NCBI GenBank assembly: GCA_030272585.1
Contig: BSYQ01000009.1
Location: 4,712,001 to 4,776,000 of the forward strand
DNA length: 64,000 nucleotides
Reading direction: 5' to 3'
Source of the DNA: Bryopsis sp. KO-2023
Taxonomy: Eukaryota > Chlorophyta > Ulvophyceae > Bryopsidales > Bryopsidaceae
A program made the translations under genes and the position numbers. The stretch's first letter is position 1. The number at the start of each line of letters is the position of its first letter. Below the pieces are notes generated by a model that worked only from the letters and a program-made list of their open reading frames with translations, searched no databases and was not told the origin of the DNA. Positions 25,799 through 36,747 of the stretch are shown one piece after another.

Positions 25799-25917
25799 AT
25801 GAGGAGCATCCTTATGTTTTTGACTACCCAACACCTTCACCCACCCACAAAAAATAAGGATGCTCCTCATTTCTTGGTGCTGATGGCTCAACATAATTCG
25901 AGATGTTGGGTAGTCAA
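25799..25917. repeat. Interleaved pair of perfect inverted repeats
   Basis: Arm A (25799-25815, 17 bp) pairs with 25854-25870, and arm B (25820-25832, 13 bp) pairs with 25905-25917. The order is A-B-A'-B', so the two stems cross. In RNA they would form a pseudoknot or two alternative hairpins. No gene overlaps. Confidence 0.8.
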
Positions 25918-26129
25918 GAATCTGAGGAGAGGTTGCTGAGGTTTGGGATAAAAGGGAAAACAACGGAAGCAGGCATCGCAGATTTCTGGAAAAAAAAGAG
26001 TGCAGGAGAGAAAGGCGTGTGCTTGACACAAAGCAACAAAAACTGGGCGAGTTGTCCTTTTTTTTGGGCGGAATATGCTCTTTTTTGGTGAACCTTGTAG
26101 TTGTATTTTCCTTTGTTTGTATCCAGTAG

Positions 26130-26540
26130 TTGGCAGTCAAGGACATTATGGATCACCACCGTGGTGGAGACATTGTTTTGCTGAGTGGTGGGACGAGGCT
26201 GCTGCAACAGTTAATCAAACAATTTTGTGGCAGTGTGTGCCTCTTCGTGTGGGAGGGGATCACCAGGATCGCAAAAATACATAGCTCTCGGGTGGATACC
26301 CGGCAACTCTGATGTCGAAGGGACTCTGGAGGTCGAGGTAAAGCATGTTCAATTCTTATTTGGTGTGGACAACCCAAATCTATCGAATGGTATTGCTTTT
26401 TGCCAGACCCTACCCTTTTCCCTTTTAAGGAAGTGGACTGGAGGAGATCAAGAGCCATCTTTGCCATCTAAAGTTCCAATGGACACGGGGAGGCAATGCT
26501 GGCTGCATGTAGAAAAAGCTAACGATCAAAATTGAAAAGG
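26130..26540 (+). mobile_element. Degraded retroelement scrap, RNase H-like
   Basis: A translated segment near 26280-26330 contains ALGWIPGNSDVEG, which resembles the W-x-P-G-H-x-x-x-x-G-N signature of retroelement RNase H domains. Nothing else of the element is identifiable and the region looks old and broken. Family (LINE or other) cannot be told from this scrap. Confidence 0.35.
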
Positions 26541-26988
26541 AGGCACAAGACAAGGCAGCCCTTCTTGACTGGGTTCAGGCAAATGCATGTGACCTCTTAG
26601 GGGGCAGTGCATCTTTTTTCATGTGTGTTCCAGAGGATTTGAAAAAAAGCAGACTGTAAAGATGATATGCCAGGTGGCAATCCAACCAGGTTCAAGTCCT
26701 GAATATCATTAAATTCTTTACCATACAAAAAAATTATCATAAATCGTGCGGTTGATAGTGTTGCTTTACTATAAACAGAGCTGCACAACACACATCATAC
26801 AAGCCAACAGTTCTACTATTTTTGTTCCACGATTCTATCAAGGTGTTCCAAGATCAACCATTTCAAGGATAATTATTTGTCCAAAAGTAAAACTCAGGTG
26901 AAAAAGTTCGATTGCTAGGAGTACTTTTCGTTGCACATGATATAGCACCGTAAAAATCAAGCTAAGGAAACCAGGATTCGTATGCATG

Positions 26989-27946
26989 AAAGTTCCTCTA
27001 TCCACTAAACCCACGGTGTTGGAGTCATCCACACTCCAAACGATGCCATCCCCTCTGAACTTTTCATTTTCGCTGTGGGGAGGGTAGAAACAAAAAACAG
27101 TCAAAACAAAGACGTCAAAATAAACGGGGGGGCTCGAAAGCGGGCACCTTGTTTGACGAGGGTACCGCCCGACGCGCGCGAGAAAAAGTACCGTACGTCG
27201 ACAATAAGTCAGAGAATTGACCAACGAAGGCGCCCTTCCAAAAGAAACACCAATAAGTGTAAACGCTCACCCTACCCCACTCACTGCCAACCGTTAAGAT
27301 GTAGAACGCCTGGGGGGGAAGGAAACGCTCCCCCCCCCTTTTCCTCGACGGTACATACTTATTCAACAGAAAACTCCCCCCCCCCCACGGACGGTTTCCA
27401 AACCACGTGAACGACAAAAAGGCGATTTTGTGCGCGAGAAAAAACGTTGGCTCCTCCAAAAAAAACAACGAAACGAGCGCCCAACCCTCATCAGCGCCAT
27501 CCACCAAAAAAACGAGAGGGAACTGCGAGAGAGTAACTGCGAGAGAGTAAACCCCTCAGAAAAAGGAGGCGTTTCTGGACGCCGATAACATTCCACACCA
27601 CAAGCCCATCGAAAAGGGGAAAAAAAAACATAGAGTGAAGCAATCATATAAGGCCGTACTTCAGAGGGCGAAACCGCACGGCGACGACGGTAGAATCCTT
27701 CTGCTGTTGGTTCTCGTCGCTCGCCGGCTTTTCGGCCATCCTCTGAGTGAGCGATGGCGATTCTCCAGTCGTGTTCGGTCCGGTGGGATGGCCCAACAGA
27801 CCGAGCACCACCGGTTCGGTGGCGGACGCTATTCTAGGGACAGCTCCATGCAACACTAAAGGCTTGGTCATTCCCGATAGACGAATTACAGAGTTCCTCG
27901 CATCCAATTCGGAGCTGGTACGGGCCTTCACCTTATCCCGACCCAT
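26989..27946 (-). pseudogene. Truncated inverted copy of the kinesin 5' end
   Basis: On the minus strand the ATG at 27946 opens a frame matching kinesin exon 1 ([28 protein letters not shown]). It continues to the same donor and intron, and then about 30 codons of exon 2 ([16 protein letters not shown]). The match stops after Arg-Gly-Thr-Phe and no further motor exons follow; P-loop and switch regions are absent. Exon 1 is still open, so decay is recent or the piece is used as something else. It is most simply a non-functional fragment left by the segmental duplication. Confidence 0.8.
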
Positions 27947-28070
27947 GCAGTCCACCTCCAAAAAGTATTTGGTAACACGTTGCACGCGTAACACCCAGTT
28001 GTTTTGCCAGGCAGCGGCTTGCAGGAGGAAGTTCTCCAGGATTCATGGATTTATATACGTCGGCTGGTTT

Positions 28071-28382
28071 TACAATGGAACAACCGGAGTTGATTACACA
28101 ATATCCTTTCCACCTTAATAGTCCCTGGGCTTGTGGAGCCAAACCAGACTAACCATGCAACTGTGGATAACCGTGCACAACACCTAATTCCAACTGGCTA
28201 CCAGTCTGACATTCAATCACAATGGCATAATCTACTCATGGCTAAGATCACCATGCTCCCTTCACTCCTATACAATCCACCTGGCAGAATGCACCAAGAC
28301 ATGTGGCGACACCCGAAAGGGACTGACTGCCAGCATCCATCAATAAAAACTGATCTGCCATCATTTCTGACACCCCCCTGTG
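28071..28382. other. Spacer between the two inverted duplicated blocks
   Basis: About 310 bp sit where the forward copy has 4 kb. The sequence is unique within the window, with no gene. Confidence 0.55.
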
Positions 28383-28672
28383 TACAAGACCTAACTCCCA
28401 CTCCGATGGATCAATCAATACCTCAATTACAATACCTCAGGATTCAATGAACCAATCAATCAATATTCCATGCACAGAAGCCCACTCTGCAATTGCCGAA
28501 TGCATTTTTCAATCAACAACATTCCAACGACTCTGTAGATTTTGCTCCGCAGCCCCAGCCCTATGAGAAGAGCGCTCAAGACTTTTTCAAATTCTTTTTC
28601 AAGTAGAGAAACCCCATCCATACAAACAGGATGCAGGATGCGCAAGGGCGCGCACTCAACTCGAGAAGGGAC
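28383..28672 (-). repeat. Inverted partner of duplicated block A
   Basis: Reverse complement of this block aligns with 4553-4830. Together with 26989-28070 it preserves the order of blocks A and B in the other orientation. It lies about 190 bp beyond the 3' end of the JMJD7-like gene. Confidence 0.8.
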
Positions 28673-28863
28673 CAATCCGGCTCTATCACTGGAACGCCGC
28701 CAACCCAACCCAATCTCTGTTCAGGGATGTTCGCTTGGGATGAGGCCACAGGCACAGTTCGAATTTTAAATGGCATCCACAATCAACCACCCCCCCCCCC
28801 CCAAGATGAAAAACCTAATAAACAGCTGCTCACAATTGGCCTACCAAATCAAGTCATCCAAGT

Positions 28864-31732
28864 TTATCCGATGCGCCTGCCTTCTATCAGGCCAGCTCTG
28901 CCAGCAACATCCTCCACAAACTTGTGATACGCAAACCTGGCATCGAATTTCATGTCGTACCAAAAATTGACTGCGACTACCCATTGGGAATCCACGTCAG
29001 GTCGCTGCTGGACGTGGTGATACCACAAGCTGGGGAGGAAAAGCACTTCCCCAGCTTTCACCTCGCACTGAATGCAGGGAGGCAAATCCTCCGAGAAGAA
29101 TAAGGGCCATTTCAATTTTGCTTCACTCAATTTCTCCGGATCTGGATCCACACACAACATGCAGCAATTCAAAGCAACGATGGGTAGTATTGACAGAACA
29201 TACATATAGTCGGGAGGAAATTAGTCTGTGAATGGAGATCGCTCCTCCACCTTGAGAATTCACCGTGGATTTTTTTTTTTGCAGATGGTCAAATATACTT
29301 CGAAAATTTATAAAAAAAAATTGGAAGATATTAAAAAACATTATAAATTTCCATCACGACTTGCCAACTCCCAAATCCCCTCCCCGGGAAAACGTTGAGT
29401 CAAGAATCTCAGCAGTTTCTAGAAGTCCAGGTTAATGATGCTAAAAATAAGCAAAAACAGGAGCTTCAACAAGAGCTTTTTAAGAAAATTAAAAAAAATA
29501 AAGTATGGGAAGTACATGCATGTAAAAACTGAAATGAAACTCGATGTACTTGAACACGAACTTCGTCTAGCCGAATAGCCAAGCGGACCTTGAGAATACG
29601 AAACTCAAGGAAGTTCCAGCAGCTTATTGCAGCATTTGGGTTTCAGTATTTTCTCACCTTCTGGCAAGTCGACGGGGGACCATGGCACTTTTAGAGAATC
29701 CGTAAAAGCGAGGTTCAGCTCTCCATTCATATCCCGGATGTACTTTGCACTAGGGTATTCTTTGATATGCATTCGAAAAACCTCCGTTGGTGGAAGCAGG
29801 GTGAAAATTTTGGAGCCCCGTACAACGACGTAGATATTTTCATAGTGATCTGGAGGGGGCAAAAAAAAAAGTGAAAAAAAAATGAAAGCTGAAACAAAAA
29901 ACAACAACATCAATTGATCCACGGCCCTGACCAGAATTTTATTCAGAATCCTGTCAAAGCTTGCAGCACCGACTATAAAAATGATACAGCAGAGATGCAA
30001 AGGTCAGCCAAAAACCTCAAAAACTACATCTAAGTTTGGGTTGTAGTTTGGCTGCAACTCGCCCACATCGAATTTCGAAATCGCTGGTAATTGCAGGTCA
30101 GTCATACTGCGGTGAATGCAAAACAATATGCATCTCTGCCAAAAACAACAAAAAACAAGGCTGCTACAGTTGAAAACAACAATAAACCCAGTGCAGAAAC
30201 TTCCTTGCGTATCGACACAAAATTTTATTGACCTTTGTGAAAAGATGTTACGCTTCTTTCATCCCCGATCCAAATATTGACAGCTTCAGGGTTGCAGCCA
30301 AAAGCGCTTTTTGCCCAATCTGGCCCTTCCGGGTGAATATCACTACACAGCTCTGGGAAGCTCTCCTTTAAATTGTTGTTCTGGTGCTGCAAGCAGCCCC
30401 CCCCCCCCAGAAAAAAAAAAAATAAACGAAACTTTGTCAGAAAAAATGCAAAAAGAATAAGGATACTTACTATTAAAGCATTTTGTCCAAGAAAGTTTCT
30501 AATAATAAAAAAATAGGATATGAACCCATAATTTTTTTTTAATTAATGCATTGTTAGGTTTCTGTTTTTTTTGTTTTTTCTAGTATAGATTTAACAATTT
30601 TTTTAAAAAAAAGGAGGCAAAAAAACTGACGTCTGGTTGATTGGGTCGAATGCGCGCTTCCTGAATTATAGGCTGCCACTAAGTGGGCGTTCATTTTTCA
30701 AACTGAGCATTCGCAAATTCTATTAATAGAATTCTTTCGTTCCCATAGAAGCACTCTGCTGAGTGATGAGCAAGTCTGACATGGCCACATCTGAAAGAAA
30801 ATGAAAGAAAACCCAATCCAGCTTCGGCTGGAATGACTGGGACACCTTAGCATTTCACAGGTGACTCACTTGCAGGTAAGGAACTTCAGGAGGCGACCTC
30901 AGTCGGCTTGCTGCTAGAAAATCAAGAAAACCACGGAAGTCCATCTGCTCTTGATGGGGCTCCGCAAAGCATTCGGTCCCACCACCACAGGAATCCTCTA
31001 CAAACCTTGCACAAATACTGATCATTCAGCCGAGTTGGGAGTAAACCAAAAAATTATTTTGGCAAATCAACAGAGCTGCACTGAAGCCAAGAAGGAGAAG
31101 AAGAAAACTACCAAGTGAAAGCTGATTTTCCTTTTTTTTTAGTACGATATATTTCTATGGGCGAAAAAACGAAAAGCAGGGAAAAATATAAATCTCTCAC
31201 CTGCAACCACTACGGAATCCGCCCTGCCATGCGGAGTGACCTCGATTGGAATTTTCTTGCAACCCATTTTTTCAGCTAGATATTCAGGTGACCAGTCTTT
31301 GATTGCAGTCCAATCATCCACACAATCTAACACACACCACACACACACACTATCCTTTGAAAAAACTACCCTCATTTCCTTTTAGATTGTTTTGCACTGA
31401 TTCTATCTTTGGCACCACCACCACAACAGTTCATTCTGTAGCAATGTTCAGTCTCGGTGAAAACTGGGCATGCCATGCAAGTCCACCTGTGAATATGACT
31501 GGCTTGTTGGCACTGACAAATTCTCTCTGGAAATTCAAAGCTGTAGGGGGCCCTTTCAGTCTTTGCACCGTTCCTCCAACATCCAGATCTGAAATGAAAC
31601 CACAGAAGAAATGGCACCTTACAGCAAAACGTCCAAGTGAAGTTTCACTTTCTCCTCTTCAAAAAGAACGCTTGCTGTTTTACCACGCAACTCCCACGAC
31701 AGTTTCTTGAGACTCTCCATCCCGTCGGCCAT
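28864..31732 (-). CDS. JMJD7-like JmjC oxygenase (lysyl hydroxylase family)
   Basis: Seven exons, all phases matching: 31684-31732, 31487-31588, 31201-31326, 30870-30997, 30233-30386, 29658-29849 and 28864-29141 (TAA); 342 residues, close to animal JMJD7 (about 316). Family hallmarks in order: PPTALNFQREFVSANKPVIF, DDWTAIKDWSPEYL, EVTPHGRADSV, EQMDFRGFLDFL, NIWIGDERSVTSFHKDHYEN, VVRGSKIFTLLPP, VPWSPVD, LPSLWYHHVQQ and AVNFWYDM. The iron ligands are His185 and Asp187 (split by intron 5) and a distal His at 292 or 293. Known JMJD7 is a 2-oxoglutarate/Fe(II) (3S)-lysyl hydroxylase of the translation GTPases DRG1/2. Substrate here is inferred. It is divergent from the secreted-protein gene starting 329 bp away. 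Confidence 0.92.
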
Positions 31733-32060
31733 CGCTCGCTGGATTTTTTTTTTTTAGTGAAAATCGCTGGAATCGTTCATGCGTGGCACTCAGGGGGGTT
31801 GATTTCATTCCAATGAAAACTGTGGGGTGACTCCGCCCACTGTCCTCTTATTGACAGTAGAAGGAGTCACCTCACTCCGCCGCAGCCACCCCCAAAACAT
31901 CGCTTTCCCCCCCCTTTAGCGGTTTCCGCTGAACGCTCCCAGGCCGAAAAGCTCTCATTGAAGGAGCCGATATTAATCAAGACACAGTTCCCTTGGGATG
32001 CTTTCTATTGAAGGCTTCCTTTCTCGAGAGGAACTCTTGTTGCGGGACCTGCCACTGAAA
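31733..32060. promoter_or_regulatory. Shared intergenic region between divergent genes
   Basis: 328 bp separate the JMJD7-like start (minus) from the first secreted-protein start (plus), so both promoters must lie here. It holds an imperfect inverted repeat around GGTGACTCCGCCCACTGTC and GACAGTAGAAGGAGTCACC (about 31826-31872). No convincing TATA box is seen. Confidence 0.5.
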
Positions 32061-33594
32061 ATGAAGGGGATTGCGGACAATCAACTCGTCCGTCTGGCAG
32101 TGACGCTCGCGTGTGTTTTCTCAGCGCTGCAAGTATCCGATGCCACACCCATGATTTCCAGAAAAGGTGTTCGTTGTTTGATTCATACTGCTGGACACAC
32201 CGACTGAACACCCACTGTTCTCTCGATCGAGAGAGAACAGCTCACGAGCTGTGTTGTTATCAGCTGTTGGCAATTATGTAGTTCGTTTGTGACGGTAGGC
32301 TGTGAAGCTGTGGAGTTGGTGCCGAGATACAAGCACCTGAGGGCTCATTGCAACGCATTGCTGGAGGAAGAAGAAAGGTAAAGATTCGACACATCGTTTC
32401 GCTGTTTTCTTGGCTTGCACGCTCGCTGACGAGTTGCTCTCCGACAGTGAAATCGATGAACTGTTCGCCGCTATGCCCGCTGTGACACCTGATATGCCCT
32501 TCCCTTTGGCTGGGTGCGTAGCAGGTATGAATTCGCAGCCGCTCTTCGAACGCCACGAGAAGAACTGTTGAATGTGTTGGTGTGCTCTCTGAACTGGTGA
32601 GAATAAAAGCAGGTCCCGATGGCACTGGGATATGACATGATATGCTGATATGATAATTGATTTGTTGATATGCTGTAGGGTGCCCAGCTGGCCAAGTGTG
32701 GAAACAGTTTTCTGGTGGAGTGGCAAAGAATAGCAGTTTCCGTCAGATGTGTTTCATGAATGTTGTGGAGGGGGATTTTGCCACTGGTGTTGTCGCTATG
32801 ATCCATAGACCTGGCCAACCTCCAGTATCTGAGGAGATCGCCGTGGAGGACAGCTGGTAAGCTTGCACCGAAATCTTCAGGGGATGGCCTGCACCTGTAA
32901 GAGTGTCTTATATGCGAATTATGGAAACGGACTGAAACTGGGCTCACAGACTTTCGTCGACACAAACAATGGTTGGTATGTTGCTTCATTTGAGGTGCTG
33001 CCCGATTTTCGTACAGGTCAAACACGATTCGGGAGAAAAATCGGGGACCAGGGGTATGGGCAATAAACTACGGGGACGACGGACCTTCTGGTACTCTCGA
33101 GGCTAGCAGTTATGTAGTTGTCAGGGAGGAAATGCGACAGGTGGTGAAAATTGAAAACAGAGCGAACAAAAGCAGAACTGCAAAAAACACACTCGAGAGT
33201 GCACTGACAGGTTTTCAAGTATGATTTTCTTCTTATTTTGCAGGGCAACCGCAACACTCTCTTGGTTAAAGATTTTGTGAAGGTGACGTTTGATAATGGA
33301 GAGGTAGCGTTCGCTGAGTTCGTTTACGCCTTATTCCAGGTAAAGGATGATGAACATAATTTTCGTCCTTTTCTGCAATTTTTTTGATACGTTAGTCTCT
33401 GTTGATATTTCTTGCCCTGTGTTTAGGGGAACATGGTTGGTGTTTGGTTTCGTTTGCTGTAGCTTATTTCCAAACCTATCTGGTCGCTTTTTTAAACAGT
33501 TGTGTGATTGTGATTGAAGGTCTGTGAATCGGATGGAAGCTATGCCTTGACACCAATCGAATCGATAATGCCATCTCAATTGGGCATGAAGTGA
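32061..33594 (+). CDS. Secreted six-cysteine protein of unknown family, paralogue 1
   Basis: Seven exons: 32061-32166, 32299-32377, 32448-32524, 32679-32856, 33017-33140, 33244-33339 and 33520-33594 (TGA); 244 residues. ATG 32061 gives a clean signal peptide (basic start, hydrophobic LAVTLACVFSAL, likely cut after SDA). An upstream in-frame ATG at 31998 would bury it. The protein aligns along its whole length with the next gene: identical spacing of the first two cysteines (15 residues), FPL-x-GC, CF, an acidic ES/DSW motif, GVW-(I/L)-(N/D)Y-(G/S)D, FVYALFQ and a final Cys. Six cysteines are shared, suggesting three disulfides. I recognise no family. Splice sites were chosen partly by this alignment, which all seven junction phases support. 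Confidence 0.75.
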
Positions 33595-34528
33595 GCCCGT
33601 CGTACCCTGGCGCAATTTCACCGATGCATACATTCGATTGTGATTTTGATTGTGATTGATTGATTGTGATTTTGGTAGCTGAGGCGTTGGTCTTCAAGTT
33701 GCACATATGCCATGGCCATTGAGGTGGCTCTTTCGCGTGTAAACATGTTATCTTATTTCTCTGAAACATAATTCAACAAATCTGATGTATCGATCCTACG
33801 TAGCTCCACAGAGAATGCTTCCCGAGATGATCAAATATGGATTTGGGGAGCCAAAAAAGTACCCCACCATTTCCTGTGAATCCTACTGCCTCAACCTTCT
33901 TGTATGGTCGACGTCAAAACACTTCTCTTACAGAATTTCTCGTCCTCCCGACCCTTTGTCGACAACTTATTTCTCAATCAGTAAATACGACCCACAGCAA
34001 AAGAAAGCCACACCACAGTTTCTCTGGCATTGATTGATCTTCCATATGATTACAAACAAACGCTGACAAAAACGGAAATAAAGAAACGACCATCATGTGA
34101 CGCGCAATAAAGAGTCGGCACTTCGTGTGGTTGCATTCACAGAATTAATACCTAGTCTGAAGGCCAAATTTCAAACAATATATTGCGTATATATACACAA
34201 TCAATAATTACAGCCCACAGCAAAAGACAGCCACAGAACCTTTCTGGTACCCCTGGTGCGTCATGACTCCTCTTGTACAGGGCGGGTGTTGTGCAACTGT
34301 GGTTTCTTCTTGTGATATTTCTTTTTCCAATCGTCTCGATTGCGATTTCTTGGTGCAAGGGATGATCACGAGATCCAACACATAATATGTGCAAATTACT
34401 CGCTCCGAGAAGGGAGAAGGGGGTCGATAAGCAATCAAGAGAACAAAGCTCCCAACCCTGCCCCCATCAATCCAACGCAAAACATTCCCCTGTCGACAAG
34501 AGCAGTGTTCAGAGCTGCTGCCATCAAA
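33595..34528. other. Gap between the secreted paralogues, with an imperfect direct repeat
   Basis: Sequence around 33990-34030 recurs around 34210-34250 (shared CCCACAGCAAAAGA and AGCCACA), which looks like a leftover of the tandem duplication. Two AATAAA hexamers near 34075 and 34105 could serve the first paralogue. A GATTGTGATTTT-type simple repeat lies at 33637-33678. No further gene. Confidence 0.5.
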
Positions 34529-36354
34529 ATGCATGCCTTCGAGATATTGCTCCTCGCAGTGGGGGTGGTTTCAATCATATCCGCCGCGCCTGTGTTCCCA
34601 GAGACCAGTAAGTATTGCGTCCTGACAAACGGGCTGCCTAAGTTGTTTTTACGTTTTTGGCTTGCTTCTGGGGACGAGAACTGTGGACCACGTTGGCTGA
34701 AAGGTTTCTGTGTTTAATTCTTTTTGAAGGCTATGAAAAGTCGCAGAGCGCCACGGGCTGTGTTCCCATCAATCTACCCGACCGGTTCGACAATTTCGAT
34801 CAGTACTGCCGCCATCTTCAGAACCTCGACGACAGGTGAAAACCGGGGGCGATAACCTTCCCGACATGTTTTTTTTGTTTTCGAAGGCGTGATTTCACAA
34901 TTGTGCCTGCGTATGTGTTCTGGAGCAGTGTCTTTGAGGAAATGTTCTTGGAGGCCCCTTCCATCACGGAAACGACGGAATTCCCGCTCAAAGGGTGCTC
35001 CTTCGGATGTGTCGTTGGTAGCTCGCCAGGGGCGAGCTATGCCAATCGCCGGAGAAACGCAGGAAGCTGGAACGGCAAGTGTTTCAAAGAGTTCGAGGAT
35101 GGAACGATGCCAAAGAAAATCACCAACATCGTGAGCTTCAGGGGACGAACAGATGATAGGGAGGCATACACAGCCAAAATCCATGTGGACGAGAGCTGGT
35201 GTGTGTGTGTGTGTAATTCCGATTAAATAAAATATAAAGTACCCCAAACACATTCATAAGGTAGAAATCCCGAGTCCACAACTAGGTGATGTTAGACGAG
35301 AGCTGGTAATACTAGCCCCTGGGCCCGCTTTTTGCTGTGTCGATGAAAGGCTTTGGTGCTGGTATGGCATGCGTCCAGCAACACTTGAAGCTGTGGATAA
35401 GATATCACTGCTTATTTCTGTTTCTGTTTTTTGTGGATAAGAACAAGTTTGCCAGCGATTCTTTTTGAGTTGCATGTTTCCTGTGATTTCGAACTCGTTT
35501 GAATTTCTGGGACAGGGACGACGACGTTCAGAGGTCTGGAGACAAGGGTGTTTGGGTGTTGGACTACTCAGATACCCCCCTGGAATATGGACGATCGTTC
35601 AGAGGGTATCGAGATGAGCTCAGAGAGGTACCCAAGAGTTCAAATTCTGAATGGGAATGTGCTGTTCGACGGCAGACCCCTCGTTTCTACTCCCGTTATT
35701 TGGTTATGGATCTTTTCGATAAAAAATACTTGGGTCCATTTTTGACCTTTCCACTCAGGAAAAAGCCTTGACGGATAACTTCTTGTTGATTCATGCTGTT
35801 TTCAGATTGCTCCCGGCATAATGGTCGGAAAAGTGTTTCTGAAGCCCGGCAGAACACCATATAACTTTTGGAGGAGGGATTCTACCCTGGCCTTCAACTT
35901 TGTACTGTTTCAGGTGACGTATGGTAGAAATCACGCTGTGTAAAAACTGGAGAGAGAGAAAAAAAATGAAAATGAAAAAAAAACCATAAACACAAAACAT
36001 AAACCTTCACAGCTTTAGGTTCCCTGTCCAAAATCTATGACAATCAAATATCGAACACCCCCCAAATAGAATTGATTAAATTTTATTTTTAAGTGAAAAA
36101 GAAAGTTAGTTATTTTATTATAAGTTATAATATATATATATATATATATAACTTGAATATATGTTAATAGAGTGGAAAATTAAGCAATTTCTATTCTTAA
36201 CTAGTTTCTGCAAGATAGAAAATAATGCAATGGATGGTTCTTGCTCAAACAGATTTTTATCAACGACTAAGAAACGTTTTTTTCATTACAGATGTGCGAT
36301 AAGGGTGGAAATTTTCCAAACGGAGCCAAGGATCGAGTTCTTCAAAAAAATTGA
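34529..36354 (+). CDS. Secreted six-cysteine protein of unknown family, paralogue 2
   Basis: Six exons: 34529-34607, 34730-34835, 34887-35198, 35516-35627, 35806-35913 and 36292-36354 (TGA); 259 residues. The signal peptide MHAFEILLLAVGVVSIISAA is obvious. All intron positions and phases equal those of the first paralogue, except that its exons 3 and 4 are one exon here. Shared features are the six cysteines, EFPLKGC, KCF, IHVDESW, GVWVLDYSD and FNFVLFQ. It is longer mainly by about 13 residues after the second cysteine. Function unknown; an extracellular, disulfide-linked, beta-rich domain is my inference. The last exon is short (20 codons) and the least certain. Confidence 0.75.
35226..35231 (+). 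promoter_or_regulatory. AATAAA inside intron 3, candidate alternative polyadenylation signal
   Basis: If the donor at 35199 is not used, the frame runs eight codons past Trp and stops at 35224-35226. The AATAAA hexamer overlaps that stop, followed by an A-rich tract. A shortened secreted form lacking the C-terminal third is possible. Confidence 0.35.
36129..36150. repeat. (TA)n microsatellite in the last intron of paralogue 2
   Basis: About 11 TA units in an AT-rich intron. Confidence 0.95.
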
Positions 36355-36747
36355 TGGAAAACTTTGAGACAAATCGTACAATTGGGCCCTTGCAACACAG
36401 GTTGATCGTACTATGTAGACCTTTCAGTTTGTGAAATGCAAATTCTGTGCTTGTCCTGTGCAAACCGCAGAATTGTTTTTACAAAGATGCCACACCAAAG
36501 CTATAATATGTTGTATGTTTGTTTATGGAAGCATACAACAAACTTTGGGAAAACGAAACCATATCTACCAAACCCAGCATTCTTTTTTTTTTCAGCGACT
36601 GTTGTACATCTGCATTTCGATCCTCCATTCCACAAGACCCCCCCCCATCCCACTACAACTAAAAAAAAACATCTATGCCCCCATCCACGCAGGTCCCCAA
36701 CAACAAAATCACTCCATTCACACACAACCAAAAGATCATTTTTTCAT
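36355..36747. other. Convergent gap between paralogue 2 and the ARM-like gene
   Basis: 393 bp between two 3' ends. It contains a T-run near 36582 and C-rich tracts; no gene is seen. Confidence 0.5.

Noticed and set aside
29560-29610. tRNA-like TAGCCAAGCGG with a nearby CCTTGAG hairpin
   Set aside because: No T-arm at the right distance; probably chance within an intron of the JMJD7-like gene.
31998-32060. Upstream ATG at 31998 as start of secreted paralogue 1
   Set aside because: It would place 21 charged residues before the hydrophobic core; ATG 32061 gives a normal signal peptide like that of the second paralogue.
32471-33025. 184-codon open frame on the minus strand
   Set aside because: Antisense to exons of secreted paralogue 1, whose frame is supported by the second paralogue.
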